A stretch of DNA of 64,000 bases from Aquabacterium sp029268225 (GCF_037482285.1 NZ_JBBEYB010000001.1:124001-188000), one strand, 5' to 3'. Shown: positions 17,359-26,483, numbered from the stretch's first letter. Notes: generated by a model from the sequence alone, not told the origin. Numbers and translations: made by a program.

Positions 17359-17964
17359 TCAGATCAGGCCTTCTGCCTTCAGTGCGCGCTGGGTGGCCGG
17401 GCGCGCAGCGACGCGACCCTGGAAGGCGATCAGGTGGGGCCAGGCGCTCAGGTCGAGCTGGACGAACTTAGCCCAGCCCACCACGGTGAACAGGTAGGCG
17501 TCGGCCACGCTGAAGGTGTCGCCCATCAGGAAGTCGCGATCGGCGAGCTGGTCGTTGACGTAGCCCAGACGGCGTTGCAGGTTGGCGCGGGCCAGCTCCT
17601 TCATCTCGGGTGTGGCCGCCGGGTTGAAGAAGGGGCTGAAGTTTTTGTGCACTTCGGTGCCGACAAACGCCAGCCAGCTTTGCAGCTGGTAGCGGGCCTT
17701 GCTGCCGTTGGCGGGCGCCAGGTTCAGCTCAGGGGCCAGGTCGGCCAAGTATTGCAAGATGGCCGGGCCTTCGGTGAGCAGGTCGCCGTCGTCGAGCAGC
17801 AGGGCGGGCACATAGCCCTTGGGGTTGATGGCCCAGAAATCGGCGCCGCTGGCGGTGACCTTCTTGGCCAGGTCGACAGCTTCGGTCTCGTAGGGGCGGC
17901 CGAGTTCTTCGAGGACGATGTGCGAGGCCAGCGAGCAGGCGCCGGGTTTCAGGAACAGTTTCAT
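17359..17964 (-). CDS. gst: Beta-class glutathione S-transferase
   Basis: A 201-residue cytosolic GST. The N-terminal thioredoxin-like domain reads MKLFLKPGACSLASHIVLEE, with the Cys10 typical of bacterial beta-class enzymes, the cis-Pro GYVPALLLDDG, and TEGPAILQYLADL (glutathione binding). The helical C-terminal domain has GDTFSVADAYLFTV. It probably conjugates or reduces electrophiles with glutathione. The ATG at 17964 has a GGAGAA ribosome site and removes a non-homologous upstream stretch. No obvious operon partner. Confidence 0.92.
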   Translation of the reverse strand: MKLFLKPGACSLASHIVLEELGRPYETEAVDLAKKVTASGADFWAINPKGYVPALLLDDGDLLTEGPAILQYLADLAPELNLAPANGSKARYQLQSWLAFVGTEVHKNFSPFFNPAATPEMKELARANLQRRLGYVNDQLADRDFLMGDTFSVADAYLFTVVGWAKFVQLDLSAWPHLIAFQGRVAARPATQRALKAEGLI

Positions 17965-18091
17965 CAGGGTTCTCCGTGGGCGAACAGGGTCACAAGGGCT
18001 TGCGGCGCATTGTGACCGAGGGGGCTTGCCCATCGCTGGCGCTGGGAATTGGCGCCAGCGATGGGGCGCGGAGACGCCTGTCTGTGTGCCC

Positions 18092-18394
18092 TCACTCGTC
18101 GCTCAGGTGCGGGATCGTGCCTTCGGCCAGATCACCGGTGTCGGGATTGATCCAATCGGCGATGCCGATCTCGGCCGATACCTCGCCGACGTCGTCTTCG
18201 GCCGTCGGGGCGGCTTCGTCGGCCGCGTGCATGTCGGCCCAGGCGGCGCGGGCGCTCTCGAAAGGACCGTTTTCGATGCGGCCGCCTTCACTCAGCCAGT
18301 GGTAGCCATCGGGGCGCAGCACGATGCGGGGATCGTTGACATCAAGGGCGTCGGCCTCGGCGAAGTCTTCGGTGGGCAGGCGGGGCATCGGCAT
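18092..18394 (-). CDS. Small acidic hypothetical protein
   Basis: A 100-residue, strongly acidic soluble protein (MPMPRLPTEDFAEADALDVN) with no signal peptide, membrane segment or recognised domain. The middle part YHWLSEGGRIENGPFES and the end DWINPDTGDLAEGTIPHLSDE look like a conserved globular fragment rather than random translation, and the ATG at 18394 has a good GGAGAAG ribosome site. It is divergent from the LapA-domain gene; 195 bases between them contain no recognised element. Function unknown. Confidence 0.6.
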   Translation of the reverse strand: MPMPRLPTEDFAEADALDVNDPRIVLRPDGYHWLSEGGRIENGPFESARAAWADMHAADEAAPTAEDDVGEVSAEIGIADWINPDTGDLAEGTIPHLSDE

Positions 18395-18589
18395 CGCACT
18401 TCTCCGGTTCAAGGTGCTGACGCGATCATTGTGAGCCTGTGCGGCGTCGGCGTCGAGTCTTGTCAGACGGCGCGATGCGGTGTGCAGCGGCGCCCAGAAG
18501 GCGCCAAGAGGCCGCGAGGGACCCCGCTCGGTGTAAGGTGCGGTTCGGGGCTGTGCCCTCTGAATGACTGGACGATGTGGGAGACCGCC

Positions 18590-19078
18590 ATGCGAACCTT
18601 GTACCTGTTGCTCTTGTTGCTCGCGGCCATGCTGGCAGCGGTCACCGTCTTGAACTGGGAGGCCTTTGTCAGCCCGACGGAGCTGTCCCTGGGCTTTGCC
18701 AGCGTGTCGCTGCCGCTGGGGCTGACGCTGCTGAGCCTGCTCGTGCTGCTCACCGTGATCTTCCTGGTGCACGCCGTGTACCTGCAGGGCACGGTCTTGC
18801 TGGACACCCGCCGCCACAGCAAGGAGCTGCAGGTCAACCGCGAGCTGGCCGACAAGGCCGAGGCTTCGCGCTTTACCGCCTTGCAGGAGTTCATCTCGAC
18901 GGAGCTGACGCGCCAGGCGATGCGGCAGGCCGAGGCGCATCAGGCGCTGCTGGCCCGCATCGCGGAGCTGGAGCAGGCGGCGCAGACCTTCACCGAGCAG
19001 ACCGGCAATTCGCTGGCGGCCAGCTTGGGCGAGCTGGAAGACCGCCTGGAACGCGGTTTGCCCGGGCCGCGCCGCTGA
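18590..19078 (+). CDS. LapA-domain (DUF1049) inner-membrane protein
   Basis: A 162-residue protein with two transmembrane helices (residues about 2-20 and 44-66) separated by a short loop, NWEAFVSPTELSLGF, followed by a long cytoplasmic Glu/Ala/Arg-rich coiled coil. This is the layout of the lipopolysaccharide-assembly protein A family (LapA/YciS), though the coiled-coil tail is longer than in E. coli LapA. The ATG at 18590 follows GGGAGA; an in-frame ATG at 18575 would add five residues. No lapB neighbour is present, so a role in LPS control is only family inference. The 176 bases after it hold no recognised feature. Confidence 0.75.
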   Translation: MRTLYLLLLLLAAMLAAVTVLNWEAFVSPTELSLGFASVSLPLGLTLLSLLVLLTVIFLVHAVYLQGTVLLDTRRHSKELQVNRELADKAEASRFTALQEFISTELTRQAMRQAEAHQALLARIAELEQAAQTFTEQTGNSLAASLGELEDRLERGLPGPRR

Positions 19079-19254
19079 ACGCGTGAGCTTGGCCGGCGAG
19101 CGAACGGCACGCCCATGACAACAAGCCGCAGGTGCGGCCAGCAGATGTGCAGCCCATGTGGCCTGCCGCATCAGGAAAAAGTGCGTCGGGCGGCCTTTGG
19201 AGGGGGGCGCGCTGATCAGCTTGTTGGCTCGATCAGGGGCGACGGTCCAGATCC

Positions 19255-19767
19255 TCAGTCCTCATCGACCGGGCCATGTCCCCCTTGTTCGGCGTCGATG
19301 ACCTTCATGTTGTCCAGCAGCTTGAGCAGGTAGTGCACCGTGTGGGTGAGGTCGCTGTTCGAAAAGCCGCTCAATGCCTGTGCGTAGTAGCGCAGGATCT
19401 TGGGAGCTGCCTGCTCGAGCCAGACCTGGCGGCCGGAGTCGGTCATGGTGACCAGGCGGGAGCGCCGGTCGCGCCCATCCGGGGCGCTGCGGACATGGCC
19501 GTCGCGCTCCATGCGGCTGATCAGGCCGGAGAGGTTCTGGCGACTGACCATCAGGAAGCGGGCGAGGTCCCCCATGCTGATGCCGTTTTGTGTATCAGGA
19601 CGTGACAAGGCCCCCAGAACCGCCCACTGCTGGGTGGTCAGTCCTTCGCTCTCAACGGCCTTGGTGCCGGTTTTATGCAACATGTTGGCGCATTGGTAGA
19701 GGCGGAAGAACAGGCGGTTGGCCTGTTCCATGCGGGCCATGTCGCCCACATCATTAGGGAAAACCAT
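19255..19767 (-). CDS. badR: MarR-family regulator of the cyclohexanecarboxylate genes
   Basis: A 170-residue winged-helix protein: YQCANMLHKTGTKAVESEGL, then TTQQWAVLGALSR, recognition region SMGDLARFLMVSRQNLSGLI and wing DGRDRRSRLVTMTDSG, all MarR-type. It is transcribed divergently from badH and resembles the BadR regulator that in Rhodopseudomonas palustris represses the cyclohexanecarboxylate genes and responds to a pathway CoA thioester (established for that organism; inference here). The ATG at 19767 lies about 23 bases from the predicted transcription start. An inverted repeat covering both divergent -35 boxes is its likely operator. Confidence 0.85.
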   Translation of the reverse strand: MVFPNDVGDMARMEQANRLFFRLYQCANMLHKTGTKAVESEGLTTQQWAVLGALSRPDTQNGISMGDLARFLMVSRQNLSGLISRMERDGHVRSAPDGRDRRSRLVTMTDSGRQVWLEQAAPKILRYYAQALSGFSNSDLTHTVHYLLKLLDNMKVIDAEQGGHGPVDED

Positions 19768-19797
19768 AGATGTTCCGTTGGTGTGGATGCTTGCGAA

Positions 19798-19836
19798 AAG
19801 ATAGACGCAGGGCTAAGATTAGTCAACACATTGACA
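19798..19836. promoter_or_regulatory. Divergent badR/badH promoters with overlapping operator
   Basis: GTCAA-CACA-TTGAC, a perfect inverted repeat, occupies 19822-19835. On the minus strand it supplies a -35 box (TTGACT, 19826-19821) with a 17-base spacer to a -10 box (TATCTT, 19803-19798) leading to badR. On the plus strand it supplies a perfect -35 (TTGACA, 19831-19836) towards badH; the matching -10 is weak (CATCCT, 19855-19860). A MarR dimer bound here would block both promoters. Regulator assignment is inference from position. Confidence 0.65.
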
Positions 19837-19902
19837 TATCGGCTGCGTGACAAACATCCTGATTGCGCAGCATATCAACCCTCACTCTGGATGGAGAACC
19901 CC

Positions 19903-20670
19903 ATGGCAAACTTTGAAGGCAAGACCGTGATCGTGACCGGCGGTGGTGGTGGCATCGGTGGTGCCACCAGCAAGCGCTTCGCCAAGGATGGCGCCAAGGT
20001 CGCCGTGTTCGACATGAACGTCGAAGCTGCGCAGAAGGTGGTCGACGAGATCAAGGCCGCCGGTGGCGTGGCCCAGGCCTTCAAGTGCAACATCACCGAC
20101 CGCGCTGAAGTCGATGCCGCCGTGGCCGCTGCCGAAGCCGCCCTGGGCCCCATCGCCGTGCTGGTCAACAACGCCGGCTGGGATGTCTTCAAGCCTTTCG
20201 TGAAGACCGTGCCCGCAGAGTGGGACAAGCTGATCGCCATCAACCTGACCGGCGCACTGCACATGCTGCACGCGGTGCTGCCCGGCATGGCCGAGCGCAA
20301 GTACGGCCGCATCGTGAACGTTGCCTCTGACGCCGCCCGCGGTGGCTCGTCCGGCGAAGCCGTCTACTCCGCTTGCAAGGGCGGTCTGGTGGCCCTGTCC
20401 AAGACCCTGGCCCGCGAACACGCTCGCCAAAGCATCACCGTCAACGTCGTGTGCCCCGGCCCGACCGACACCGCCCTGCTGGCGGGCGTGGCCGAAGGTG
20501 CCCGCGATCCGGCCAAGCTGATCGAAGCGTTCAAGAGCGCCATCCCCCTGGGCCGTCTGGGCCAGCCCGACGACCTGGCCAGCGCCATTGCCTTCTTCGG
20601 CAGCGACGACGCTGGCTTCATCACCGGTCAGGTGATCTCCGTCTCTGGCGGTCTGACCATGCACGGTTGA
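19903..20670 (+). CDS. badH: 2-hydroxycyclohexanecarboxyl-CoA dehydrogenase
   Basis: Short-chain dehydrogenase that oxidises 2-hydroxycyclohexane-1-carboxyl-CoA to the 2-keto form with NAD. The 255-residue protein has the cofactor motif TGGGGGIG (residues 12-19), NNAG, and the catalytic Ser142, Tyr155 and Lys159 (YSACK). The C-terminus ends in the SDR-typical FITGQVISVSGGLTMHG. Assignment rests on strong likeness to BadH and on neighbours badI, aliA, aliB and badK, which together form the known cyclohexanecarboxylate route. Start at 19903 follows a GGAG site; an ATG at 19891 would add four residues. First gene of a roughly 13-kb operon. Confidence 0.88.
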   Translation: MANFEGKTVIVTGGGGGIGGATSKRFAKDGAKVAVFDMNVEAAQKVVDEIKAAGGVAQAFKCNITDRAEVDAAVAAAEAALGPIAVLVNNAGWDVFKPFVKTVPAEWDKLIAINLTGALHMLHAVLPGMAERKYGRIVNVASDAARGGSSGEAVYSACKGGLVALSKTLAREHARQSITVNVVCPGPTDTALLAGVAEGARDPAKLIEAFKSAIPLGRLGQPDDLASAIAFFGSDDAGFITGQVISVSGGLTMHG

Positions 20671-20712
20671 GCCGATTGCATCTCATCCAACCTCATTCCA
20701 AGCGAGAACACC

Positions 20713-21501
20713 ATGACTGTTGAATTCGAAGACATCCTGTACGAAGTGCGTAACCGTGTGGCGTGGATCACCATCAACCGCCCCGACAAGATGAACTCGT
20801 TCCGCGGCCAGACCTGCGACGAAATCATCAAGGCCCTGAACAAGGCCGGTTACGACCGTGAAGTCGGTTGCATCGTGCTGGCGGGCGCGGGCGACCGTGC
20901 CTTCTGCACCGGTGGCGACCAGTCGGCCCACAACGGCAACTACGACGGCCGCGGCACCATCGGTCTGCCGATGGAAGAGCTGCACACCGCCATCCGCGAC
21001 GTGCCCAAGCCCGTGATCGCCCGCGTGCAAGGCTACGCCATCGGCGGCGGCAACGTGCTGTGCACCATCTGTGACCTGACCATTGCTTCCGAGAAGGCCA
21101 TCTTCGGCCAGGTCGGCCCCAAGATGGGCTCGGTCGACCCTGGCTACGGCACCGCTTTCCTGGCCCGCGTGGTCGGCGAAAAGAAGGCCCGCGAGATCTG
21201 GTACCTGAACAAGCGCTACTCCGGCGCCGAAGCCGTGGCCATGGGCCTGGCCAACGCCGTCGTGCCGCACGACCAGCTCGACGCCACCGTGCAGGAATGG
21301 GCCGAGACGATCTGCGAACGCAGCCCGACCGCCATCGCCATCGCCAAGCGCAGCTTCAACATGGACACCGCGCACCAGAGCGGCATCGCCGGCATGGGCA
21401 TGTACGCCCTGAAGCTGTACTACGACACCGAAGAGTCGCGTGAAGGCGTCAACGCGCTGAAGGAAAAGCGTCAGCCGGACTTCCGCAAGTACGCCAAGTA
21501 A
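20713..21501 (+). CDS. badI: 2-ketocyclohexanecarboxyl-CoA hydrolase (ring-opening)
   Basis: BadI hydrolytically cleaves the ring of 2-ketocyclohexanecarboxyl-CoA to give pimeloyl-CoA. The 262-residue crotonase-fold protein most resembles the MenB/BadI branch: CTGGDQ at residues 65-70, the oxyanion loop GYAIGGGNVLCTICDL and the catalytic-region aspartate in MGSVDPGYGT (Asp142), instead of the paired Glu of enoyl-CoA hydratases. Menaquinone-type MenB would have its own gene neighbourhood, so badI is the better call here. It lies 42 bases after badH, with ribosome site GCGAGAAC. Confidence 0.9.
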   Translation: MTVEFEDILYEVRNRVAWITINRPDKMNSFRGQTCDEIIKALNKAGYDREVGCIVLAGAGDRAFCTGGDQSAHNGNYDGRGTIGLPMEELHTAIRDVPKPVIARVQGYAIGGGNVLCTICDLTIASEKAIFGQVGPKMGSVDPGYGTAFLARVVGEKKAREIWYLNKRYSGAEAVAMGLANAVVPHDQLDATVQEWAETICERSPTAIAIAKRSFNMDTAHQSGIAGMGMYALKLYYDTEESREGVNALKEKRQPDFRKYAK

Positions 21502-21538
21502 GCGCACCGACGACAAGCACGTATCTGGAGACTGAGAG

Positions 21539-22696
21539 ATGAACCCGAACCCGTATATCAACGAAGACCTGCAGGCGCTGGCCGAGACGGCCCGCCGTTT
21601 TGCGACCGAGCGCGTGGCGCCCGGTTTTCTGGAGCGCGACAAGACCCGCGACCTCAATCGCGAGTTGCTGCGCGAAATGGGTGAACTCGGGTTCATCTGC
21701 CCTGAACTGCCCGAAGAATTCGGCGGGCTGGGCATGGGCTGTCTGGCTGCGGGTGTGATCCACGAAGAGATCGCCCGTGCCGACCTCAGCTTCTCTTACC
21801 TGAACCTGCTGGCCTCGCTCAACGGCCAGATCCTGTCCAAGTACGGCAATCCCGAGGTTGTCGGCCCCTGGCTGCGCAAGCTGACCAAGGGTGAGGCCAT
21901 CTGCTGTATCGCCCTGACCGAACCGCGTGGCGGCTCGGACGCGGCCAACCTGCGCCTGCGCATCGAGCGTGACGGCGACTTCTACGTCATCAACGGCGAG
22001 AAGACCTCCATTTCCGCCGCCGACCAGGCCGACATCGCGGTCGTGTTCGGTCGCACCGGCAAGCCTGAAGACGGTGCCCATGGCGTCACCGCCGTGATGG
22101 TCCCGATGGACACCCCGGGCCTGACCACCAACCGCTTCGACTGCCATGGCCAGCGCGCCATCGGCCGCGGCTCGATCTTCTTCGAGAACGTGCGCGTGCC
22201 TGTCAGCCACCGTCTGGGCGAAGAGAACAAGGGCTTCGTGCAGGTGATGCACGGCTTCGACTTCTCGCGCTCGCTGATCGGTCTGCAGTGCCTGGCCGTG
22301 GCCCGCGTCGCGCTGGAAGAAACCTGGGAATACATCACCCAGCGTGAAGCCTTCGGCAAGACCCTGTCCAACTTCCAGGGCGTGACCCACCCGCTGGCCC
22401 AGTTCGACACCGAAGTCGAAGGCGCCCGCCTGCTGTGCCTGCAAGGCCTGTGGCTCAAGGACCAGGGCCTGCCTCACACCGCCGAGGCCGGCATGGCCAA
22501 GTGGTGGGGTCCCAAGCTGGCCTACGACGTGATCCACCAGTGCCTGCTGTGCTACGGCCACGGCGGTTACGACCGCGGTCTGATGGAACAGCGCTTGCGC
22601 GACGTGCTGGGCTTCCAGATCGGTGATGGCACCGCCCAGATCATGAAGACCATCGTGGCCCGCGTGCGCGCCGGTCGCAAGAACGTGCCGGCCTGA
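21539..22696 (+). CDS. aliB: Cyclohexanecarboxyl-CoA dehydrogenase
   Basis: An acyl-CoA dehydrogenase-family flavoprotein (385 residues) that introduces the alpha-beta double bond into cyclohexanecarboxyl-CoA to give cyclohex-1-ene-1-carboxyl-CoA, passing electrons to ETF. Family features: ELPEEFGGLGMG, the FAD/substrate stretch ICCIALTEPRGGSDAANLR, GEKTSISAADQAD, and ITQREAFGKTLSNFQGV; C-terminal FQIGDGTAQIMKTIVAR. Assigned aliB by position between badI and aliA and resemblance to the Rhodopseudomonas protein. Gap to badI 37 bases, with GGAGACTGAG as ribosome site. Confidence 0.87.
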   Translation: MNPNPYINEDLQALAETARRFATERVAPGFLERDKTRDLNRELLREMGELGFICPELPEEFGGLGMGCLAAGVIHEEIARADLSFSYLNLLASLNGQILSKYGNPEVVGPWLRKLTKGEAICCIALTEPRGGSDAANLRLRIERDGDFYVINGEKTSISAADQADIAVVFGRTGKPEDGAHGVTAVMVPMDTPGLTTNRFDCHGQRAIGRGSIFFENVRVPVSHRLGEENKGFVQVMHGFDFSRSLIGLQCLAVARVALEETWEYITQREAFGKTLSNFQGVTHPLAQFDTEVEGARLLCLQGLWLKDQGLPHTAEAGMAKWWGPKLAYDVIHQCLLCYGHGGYDRGLMEQRLRDVLGFQIGDGTAQIMKTIVARVRAGRKNVPA

Positions 22697-22761
22697 TGCC
22701 GGTGGCGGCCGGGCTGACAGTCCACCAGCCGCCTTGAGAAAAGAGATTGAGGAGACACCCC

Positions 22762-24432
22762 ATGGATTTCGATGCTGTTTTGCTGGCGCCCCGTCGCGCC
22801 GCCGCCGTGACCCAAGGTTACTGGCTGGATCGCACCATCAACGACGAGCTGGACGCGGCCGTGGCCGCCTGTCCGGACAAGCTGGCGTTGACCGCGGTGC
22901 GCGTGGAGAGCGGTGAAGTCACCCGCTTCACCTACGCCGAGATGGCGCGCCTGGCAGACCGCATCGCCGTGGGCCTCACCAAACTTGGTGTGGGCAAGAA
23001 CGACATCGTGGGCCTGCAACTGCCCAACTGGTGGCAGTTCACGCTGACCTACCTCGCGTGCTCGCGCATCGGCGCGGTGCTCAACCCGATGATGCACATC
23101 TTCCGCGAGCGCGAGTTGTCCTTCATGCTCAAGCATGGTGAGGCCAAGGTCGTCATCGTGCCCAAGGTCTTCCGTGGTTTCGACTTCGAAGCCATGCTCA
23201 ACGGCCTCAAGCCCCAGCTGCCCGACCTCCAGCATGTGGTGGTTGTGGGTGCTGTCGATGCCAACGGCCAGCCTGCGGCCAACAGCTTCGAAGCCCTGCT
23301 GACCATTCCCGAGTGGGAAAAGGACGCGGATGCGAAGGCCATCCTCACGCAGCACCGTCCGACGGCCGACGACATCACCCAGCTGATCTACACCTCGGGC
23401 ACCACCGGCGAACCCAAGGGTGTGATGCACTCGGCCAACACGGTGTTTGCCAACATCGTGCCCTATGCCAAGCGTCTGAAGCTGGGTGCCGACGACACCA
23501 TCTTGATGGCCTCGCCGATGGCCCACCAGACCGGTTTCATGTACGGCCTGCTGATGCCCATCATCCTGAAGACCCATGTGGTCCTGCAGGACATCTGGGA
23601 GGCCAAGAAGGGCATCGAGCTGATCAATGCCGAGAAGGTGGCCTTCACGATGGCCTCCACCCCTTTCCTGACCGACCTGACCAACACCGTGCAGGCGGCC
23701 AACACCAGCGTGCCCACGCTGCAAACCTTCCTGTGCGCGGGCGCCCCCATCCCCACCGCCCTGGTCGAGCAGGCCCGCGCCGTGCTGGGTGTGAAGATCG
23801 TGTCCGCCTGGGGCATGTCCGAGAACGGTGCCGTGACCACGACCCGCCTGGACGACCCCGACGAGCGCGCCTTCAACACCGATGGCTGCCCGCTGCCCGG
23901 CGTGGAAGTCAAGGTGGTGGACGTGGATGGCACCGAGCTGCCGCACGGTCAGGCCGGCAAGCTGCTGGTGCGTTCGTGCTCCAACTTTGGGGGCTACCTC
24001 AAGCGCCCGCACCTCAACGGCACCGATGAGCAAGGCTGGTTCGACACGGGTGACCTGGCCCGCATGGACGAGCACGGCTACATCCGCATCACCGGCCGCA
24101 GCAAGGACGTGATCATCCGCGGTGGCGAGAACATCCCGGTCGTCGAAATCGAAAACCTGCTGTATCGCCATCCCGCTGTGGCCCTGGCTGCCATCGTGCC
24201 GTATCCCGATGAGCGCATGGGTGAACGTGCCTGCGCCGTGGTGGTGACCAAGCCAGGTCAGTCGCTGAGCTTCGAAGAGATGGTGGCGTACATGAAGGAC
24301 CAGAAGGTCGCGATGCAGTACATCCCCGAGAAGCTACTGGTTCAAGAATCCATGCCCTCGACCGCATCTGGAAAGATTCAGAAGTTCAAGCTGCGCGAAA
24401 TGATCGCCGATATGGTCAAGCAGGCTCAGTGA
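22762..24432 (+). CDS. aliA: Cyclohexanecarboxylate-CoA ligase
   Basis: ATP-dependent ligase that makes cyclohexanecarboxyl-CoA plus AMP, the entry step of the pathway. The 556-residue ANL-family protein has the P-loop-like LIYTSGTTGEPKGVMHS, the A5 region SAWGMSENGAVTTT, the A7 WFDTGDLARMDEHGYI, GRSKDVIIRGGENI, and the catalytic lysine region STASGKIQKFKLRE near the end. The start MDFDAVLLAPRRAA follows an AGGAGA site. It overlaps the region just before badK: the stop is 26 bases upstream of the preferred badK ATG. Confidence 0.9.
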   Translation: MDFDAVLLAPRRAAAVTQGYWLDRTINDELDAAVAACPDKLALTAVRVESGEVTRFTYAEMARLADRIAVGLTKLGVGKNDIVGLQLPNWWQFTLTYLACSRIGAVLNPMMHIFRERELSFMLKHGEAKVVIVPKVFRGFDFEAMLNGLKPQLPDLQHVVVVGAVDANGQPAANSFEALLTIPEWEKDADAKAILTQHRPTADDITQLIYTSGTTGEPKGVMHSANTVFANIVPYAKRLKLGADDTILMASPMAHQTGFMYGLLMPIILKTHVVLQDIWEAKKGIELINAEKVAFTMASTPFLTDLTNTVQAANTSVPTLQTFLCAGAPIPTALVEQARAVLGVKIVSAWGMSENGAVTTTRLDDPDERAFNTDGCPLPGVEVKVVDVDGTELPHGQAGKLLVRSCSNFGGYLKRPHLNGTDEQGWFDTGDLARMDEHGYIRITGRSKDVIIRGGENIPVVEIENLLYRHPAVALAAIVPYPDERMGERACAVVVTKPGQSLSFEEMVAYMKDQKVAMQYIPEKLLVQESMPSTASGKIQKFKLREMIADMVKQAQ

Positions 24433-24458
24433 GTGAGCCTTCAAGAGAACGATCTGCC

Positions 24459-25241
24459 ATGAGCTCCACAGAACAACCGATCCTGACCTCCACGCAAGGC
24501 CGCGTCGGGATCATCACCCTCAACCGTCCGGCGCAGATGAACGCGCTCAACGACGCGCTGATGACCGCCCTGGGCGAGGCCTTGCTGGCCTTCGACCGTG
24601 ACGAGAACATCGGTGCGATCGTGATCACCGGCAACGACAAGGCCTTTGCCGCGGGTGCCGACATCGCCGCCATGGCCGACTGGACCTACCAGGACGTGGT
24701 GCGCGATCAGTTCGTGACCCGCAACTGGGAAACCATTCGCCAGGTGCGCAAGCCCGTGATCGGTGCCGTGGCCGGCTTCGCGCTGGGTGGTGGCTGTGAA
24801 CTGGCCCTGTCGTGCGACATCGTCATCGCGGCCGAGTCGGCCCGCTTCGGGCTGCCCGAAGTCAAGCTGGCGATGCTGCCGGGCGCCGGCGGCACCCAGC
24901 GCCTGCCGCGCGCCATCGGCAAGGCCAAGGCCATGGACCTGTGCCTGACCGGCCGCCTGCTCAATGCCCAGGAAGCCGAGCGCGATGGCCTGGTGTCGCG
25001 CGTGGTCGCCAACGAACAACTGATGGACGAAGCGATGGCCGTGGCCACCACGGTGGCGAGCTTCTCGCTGCCGGCCGTCATGAGCATCAAGGCCTGTGTC
25101 AACCGCGCCTGGGAATCGTCCCTGGCCGAAGGCATTGGCTTCGAGCGTCGCGAGCTGTATGGCCGCTTCGCCACCGACGACGCCCGCGAAGGCATGCAAG
25201 CCTTCCTGGCCAAACGTAAACCGGTGTTCCAGCACCGTTGA
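24459..25241 (+). CDS. badK: Cyclohex-1-ene-1-carboxyl-CoA hydratase
   Basis: Crotonase-family hydratase (260 residues) that adds water to cyclohex-1-ene-1-carboxyl-CoA, making the substrate of BadH. It has the oxyanion-hole loop FAAGADIAAMADW, GFALGGGCELALSCDIVIA, and the two catalytic glutamates in ALGGGCELA and FGLPEVKLAMLPGAGG, as in true enoyl-CoA hydratases. Assignment to badK is by context. An in-frame GTG at 24429, overlapping the aliA stop, would add ten residues; the ATG at 24459 has a purine-rich AAGAGAA site and gives the usual family start. Confidence 0.86.
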   Translation: MSSTEQPILTSTQGRVGIITLNRPAQMNALNDALMTALGEALLAFDRDENIGAIVITGNDKAFAAGADIAAMADWTYQDVVRDQFVTRNWETIRQVRKPVIGAVAGFALGGGCELALSCDIVIAAESARFGLPEVKLAMLPGAGGTQRLPRAIGKAKAMDLCLTGRLLNAQEAERDGLVSRVVANEQLMDEAMAVATTVASFSLPAVMSIKACVNRAWESSLAEGIGFERRELYGRFATDDAREGMQAFLAKRKPVFQHR

Positions 25242-25261
25242 TATTTTTCAAGGATCACACC

Positions 25262-26455
25262 ATGTCTTCACACGCCAAAGCCTCTTTCCAATGGGACGAT
25301 CCCCTGCTGCTGGACCAGCAGTTGACCGATGACGAACGCGCCGTGCGCGACGCCGCCCGCGCCTACTGCCAGGACAAGCTGGCCCCGCGCGTGCTCGAAG
25401 CCTTCCGCCACGAGAAGACCGACCCGTCCATCTTCCGCGAGATGGGCGAGCTGGGCCTGCTGGGCGTGACCATCCCCACCGAGTACGGTGGCTCCGGTCT
25501 GAACTACGTCTCTTACGGCCTGGTGGCCCGTGAAGTCGAGCGCGTGGACTCCGGCTATCGCTCGATGATGAGCGTGCAGCACTCGCTGGTGATGGTGCCC
25601 ATCAACGAATTCGGCACCGAAGCGACCAAGCGCAAGTACCTGCCCAAGCTGTGCACCGGTGAGTACATCGGCTGCTTCGGCCTGACCGAGCCCAACCACG
25701 GCTCCGACCCTGGCAGCATGATCACGCGCGCCACCAAGGTGGAAGGCGGCTACAAGCTCAGCGGCTCGAAGATGTGGATCAGCAACTCGCCGATTGCCGA
25801 CGTGTTCGTGGTCTGGGCGCAGTGCAACGAGAACGGCAAGGACGCCATCCGCGGCTTCGTGCTGGAAAAGGGCTGGAAGGGCCTGAGCGCCCCGGCCATC
25901 CACGGCAAGGTCGGCCTGCGTGCCTCCATCACCGGTGAAATCGTGATGGACGAAGTGTTCGTGCCCGAAGAAAACGCCTTCCCCGAAGTGCGTGGTCTGA
26001 AGGGTCCCTTCACCTGCCTGAACAGTGCCCGCTATGGCATCTCCTGGGGCGCCCTGGGTGCCGCCGAAGACTGCTACAGCCGCGCCCGTCAGTACGTGAT
26101 GGACCGCAAGCAGTTTGGCAAGCCCCTGGCCGCCAACCAGCTGATCCAGAAGAAGCTGGCCGACATGCTCACCGAGATCACGCTGGGCCTGCAAGGCAGC
26201 CTGGCCCTGGGTCGCCTCAAGGACGCGGGCAAGGCACCGGTCGAAGTGACCTCGATCATGAAGCGCAACAACTGCGGCAAGGCCCTGGACATCGCCCGCC
26301 TGGCGCGCGACATGATGGGTGGCAACGGCATCTCCGACGAATTCGGCGTGGCCCGTCACCTGGTCAACCTCGAGGTGGTCAACACCTACGAAGGCACGCA
26401 CGACATCCACGCCCTGATCCTGGGCCGTGCGATCACCGGCTCGGCCGCCTTCTGA
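25262..26455 (+). CDS. gcdH: Glutaryl-CoA dehydrogenase (decarboxylating)
   Basis: Oxidises and decarboxylates glutaryl-CoA to crotonyl-CoA, using FAD and ETF. The 397-residue protein carries the GCDH-specific YRSMMSVQHSLVM with the glutarate-carboxylate-binding arginine (Arg100) and the catalytic glutamate in NTYEGTHDIHALILGRAITG (Glu377), plus FGLTEPNHGSDPGSM. Glutaryl-CoA is formed from pimeloyl-CoA after one beta-oxidation round, so the enzyme fits the end of the ring-degradation route; it also serves lysine and benzoate catabolism. Start after AAGGATC, 20 bases behind badK. Confidence 0.95.
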   Translation: MSSHAKASFQWDDPLLLDQQLTDDERAVRDAARAYCQDKLAPRVLEAFRHEKTDPSIFREMGELGLLGVTIPTEYGGSGLNYVSYGLVAREVERVDSGYRSMMSVQHSLVMVPINEFGTEATKRKYLPKLCTGEYIGCFGLTEPNHGSDPGSMITRATKVEGGYKLSGSKMWISNSPIADVFVVWAQCNENGKDAIRGFVLEKGWKGLSAPAIHGKVGLRASITGEIVMDEVFVPEENAFPEVRGLKGPFTCLNSARYGISWGALGAAEDCYSRARQYVMDRKQFGKPLAANQLIQKKLADMLTEITLGLQGSLALGRLKDAGKAPVEVTSIMKRNNCGKALDIARLARDMMGGNGISDEFGVARHLVNLEVVNTYEGTHDIHALILGRAITGSAAF

Positions 26456-26483
26456 TTTCACACACGCCTCGGAGCACAACAAG

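Noticed and set aside
20713..21501. Naphthoate synthase MenB
   Set aside because: The protein belongs to the MenB-like branch, but position between badH and aliB fits BadI; no menaquinone genes are near.
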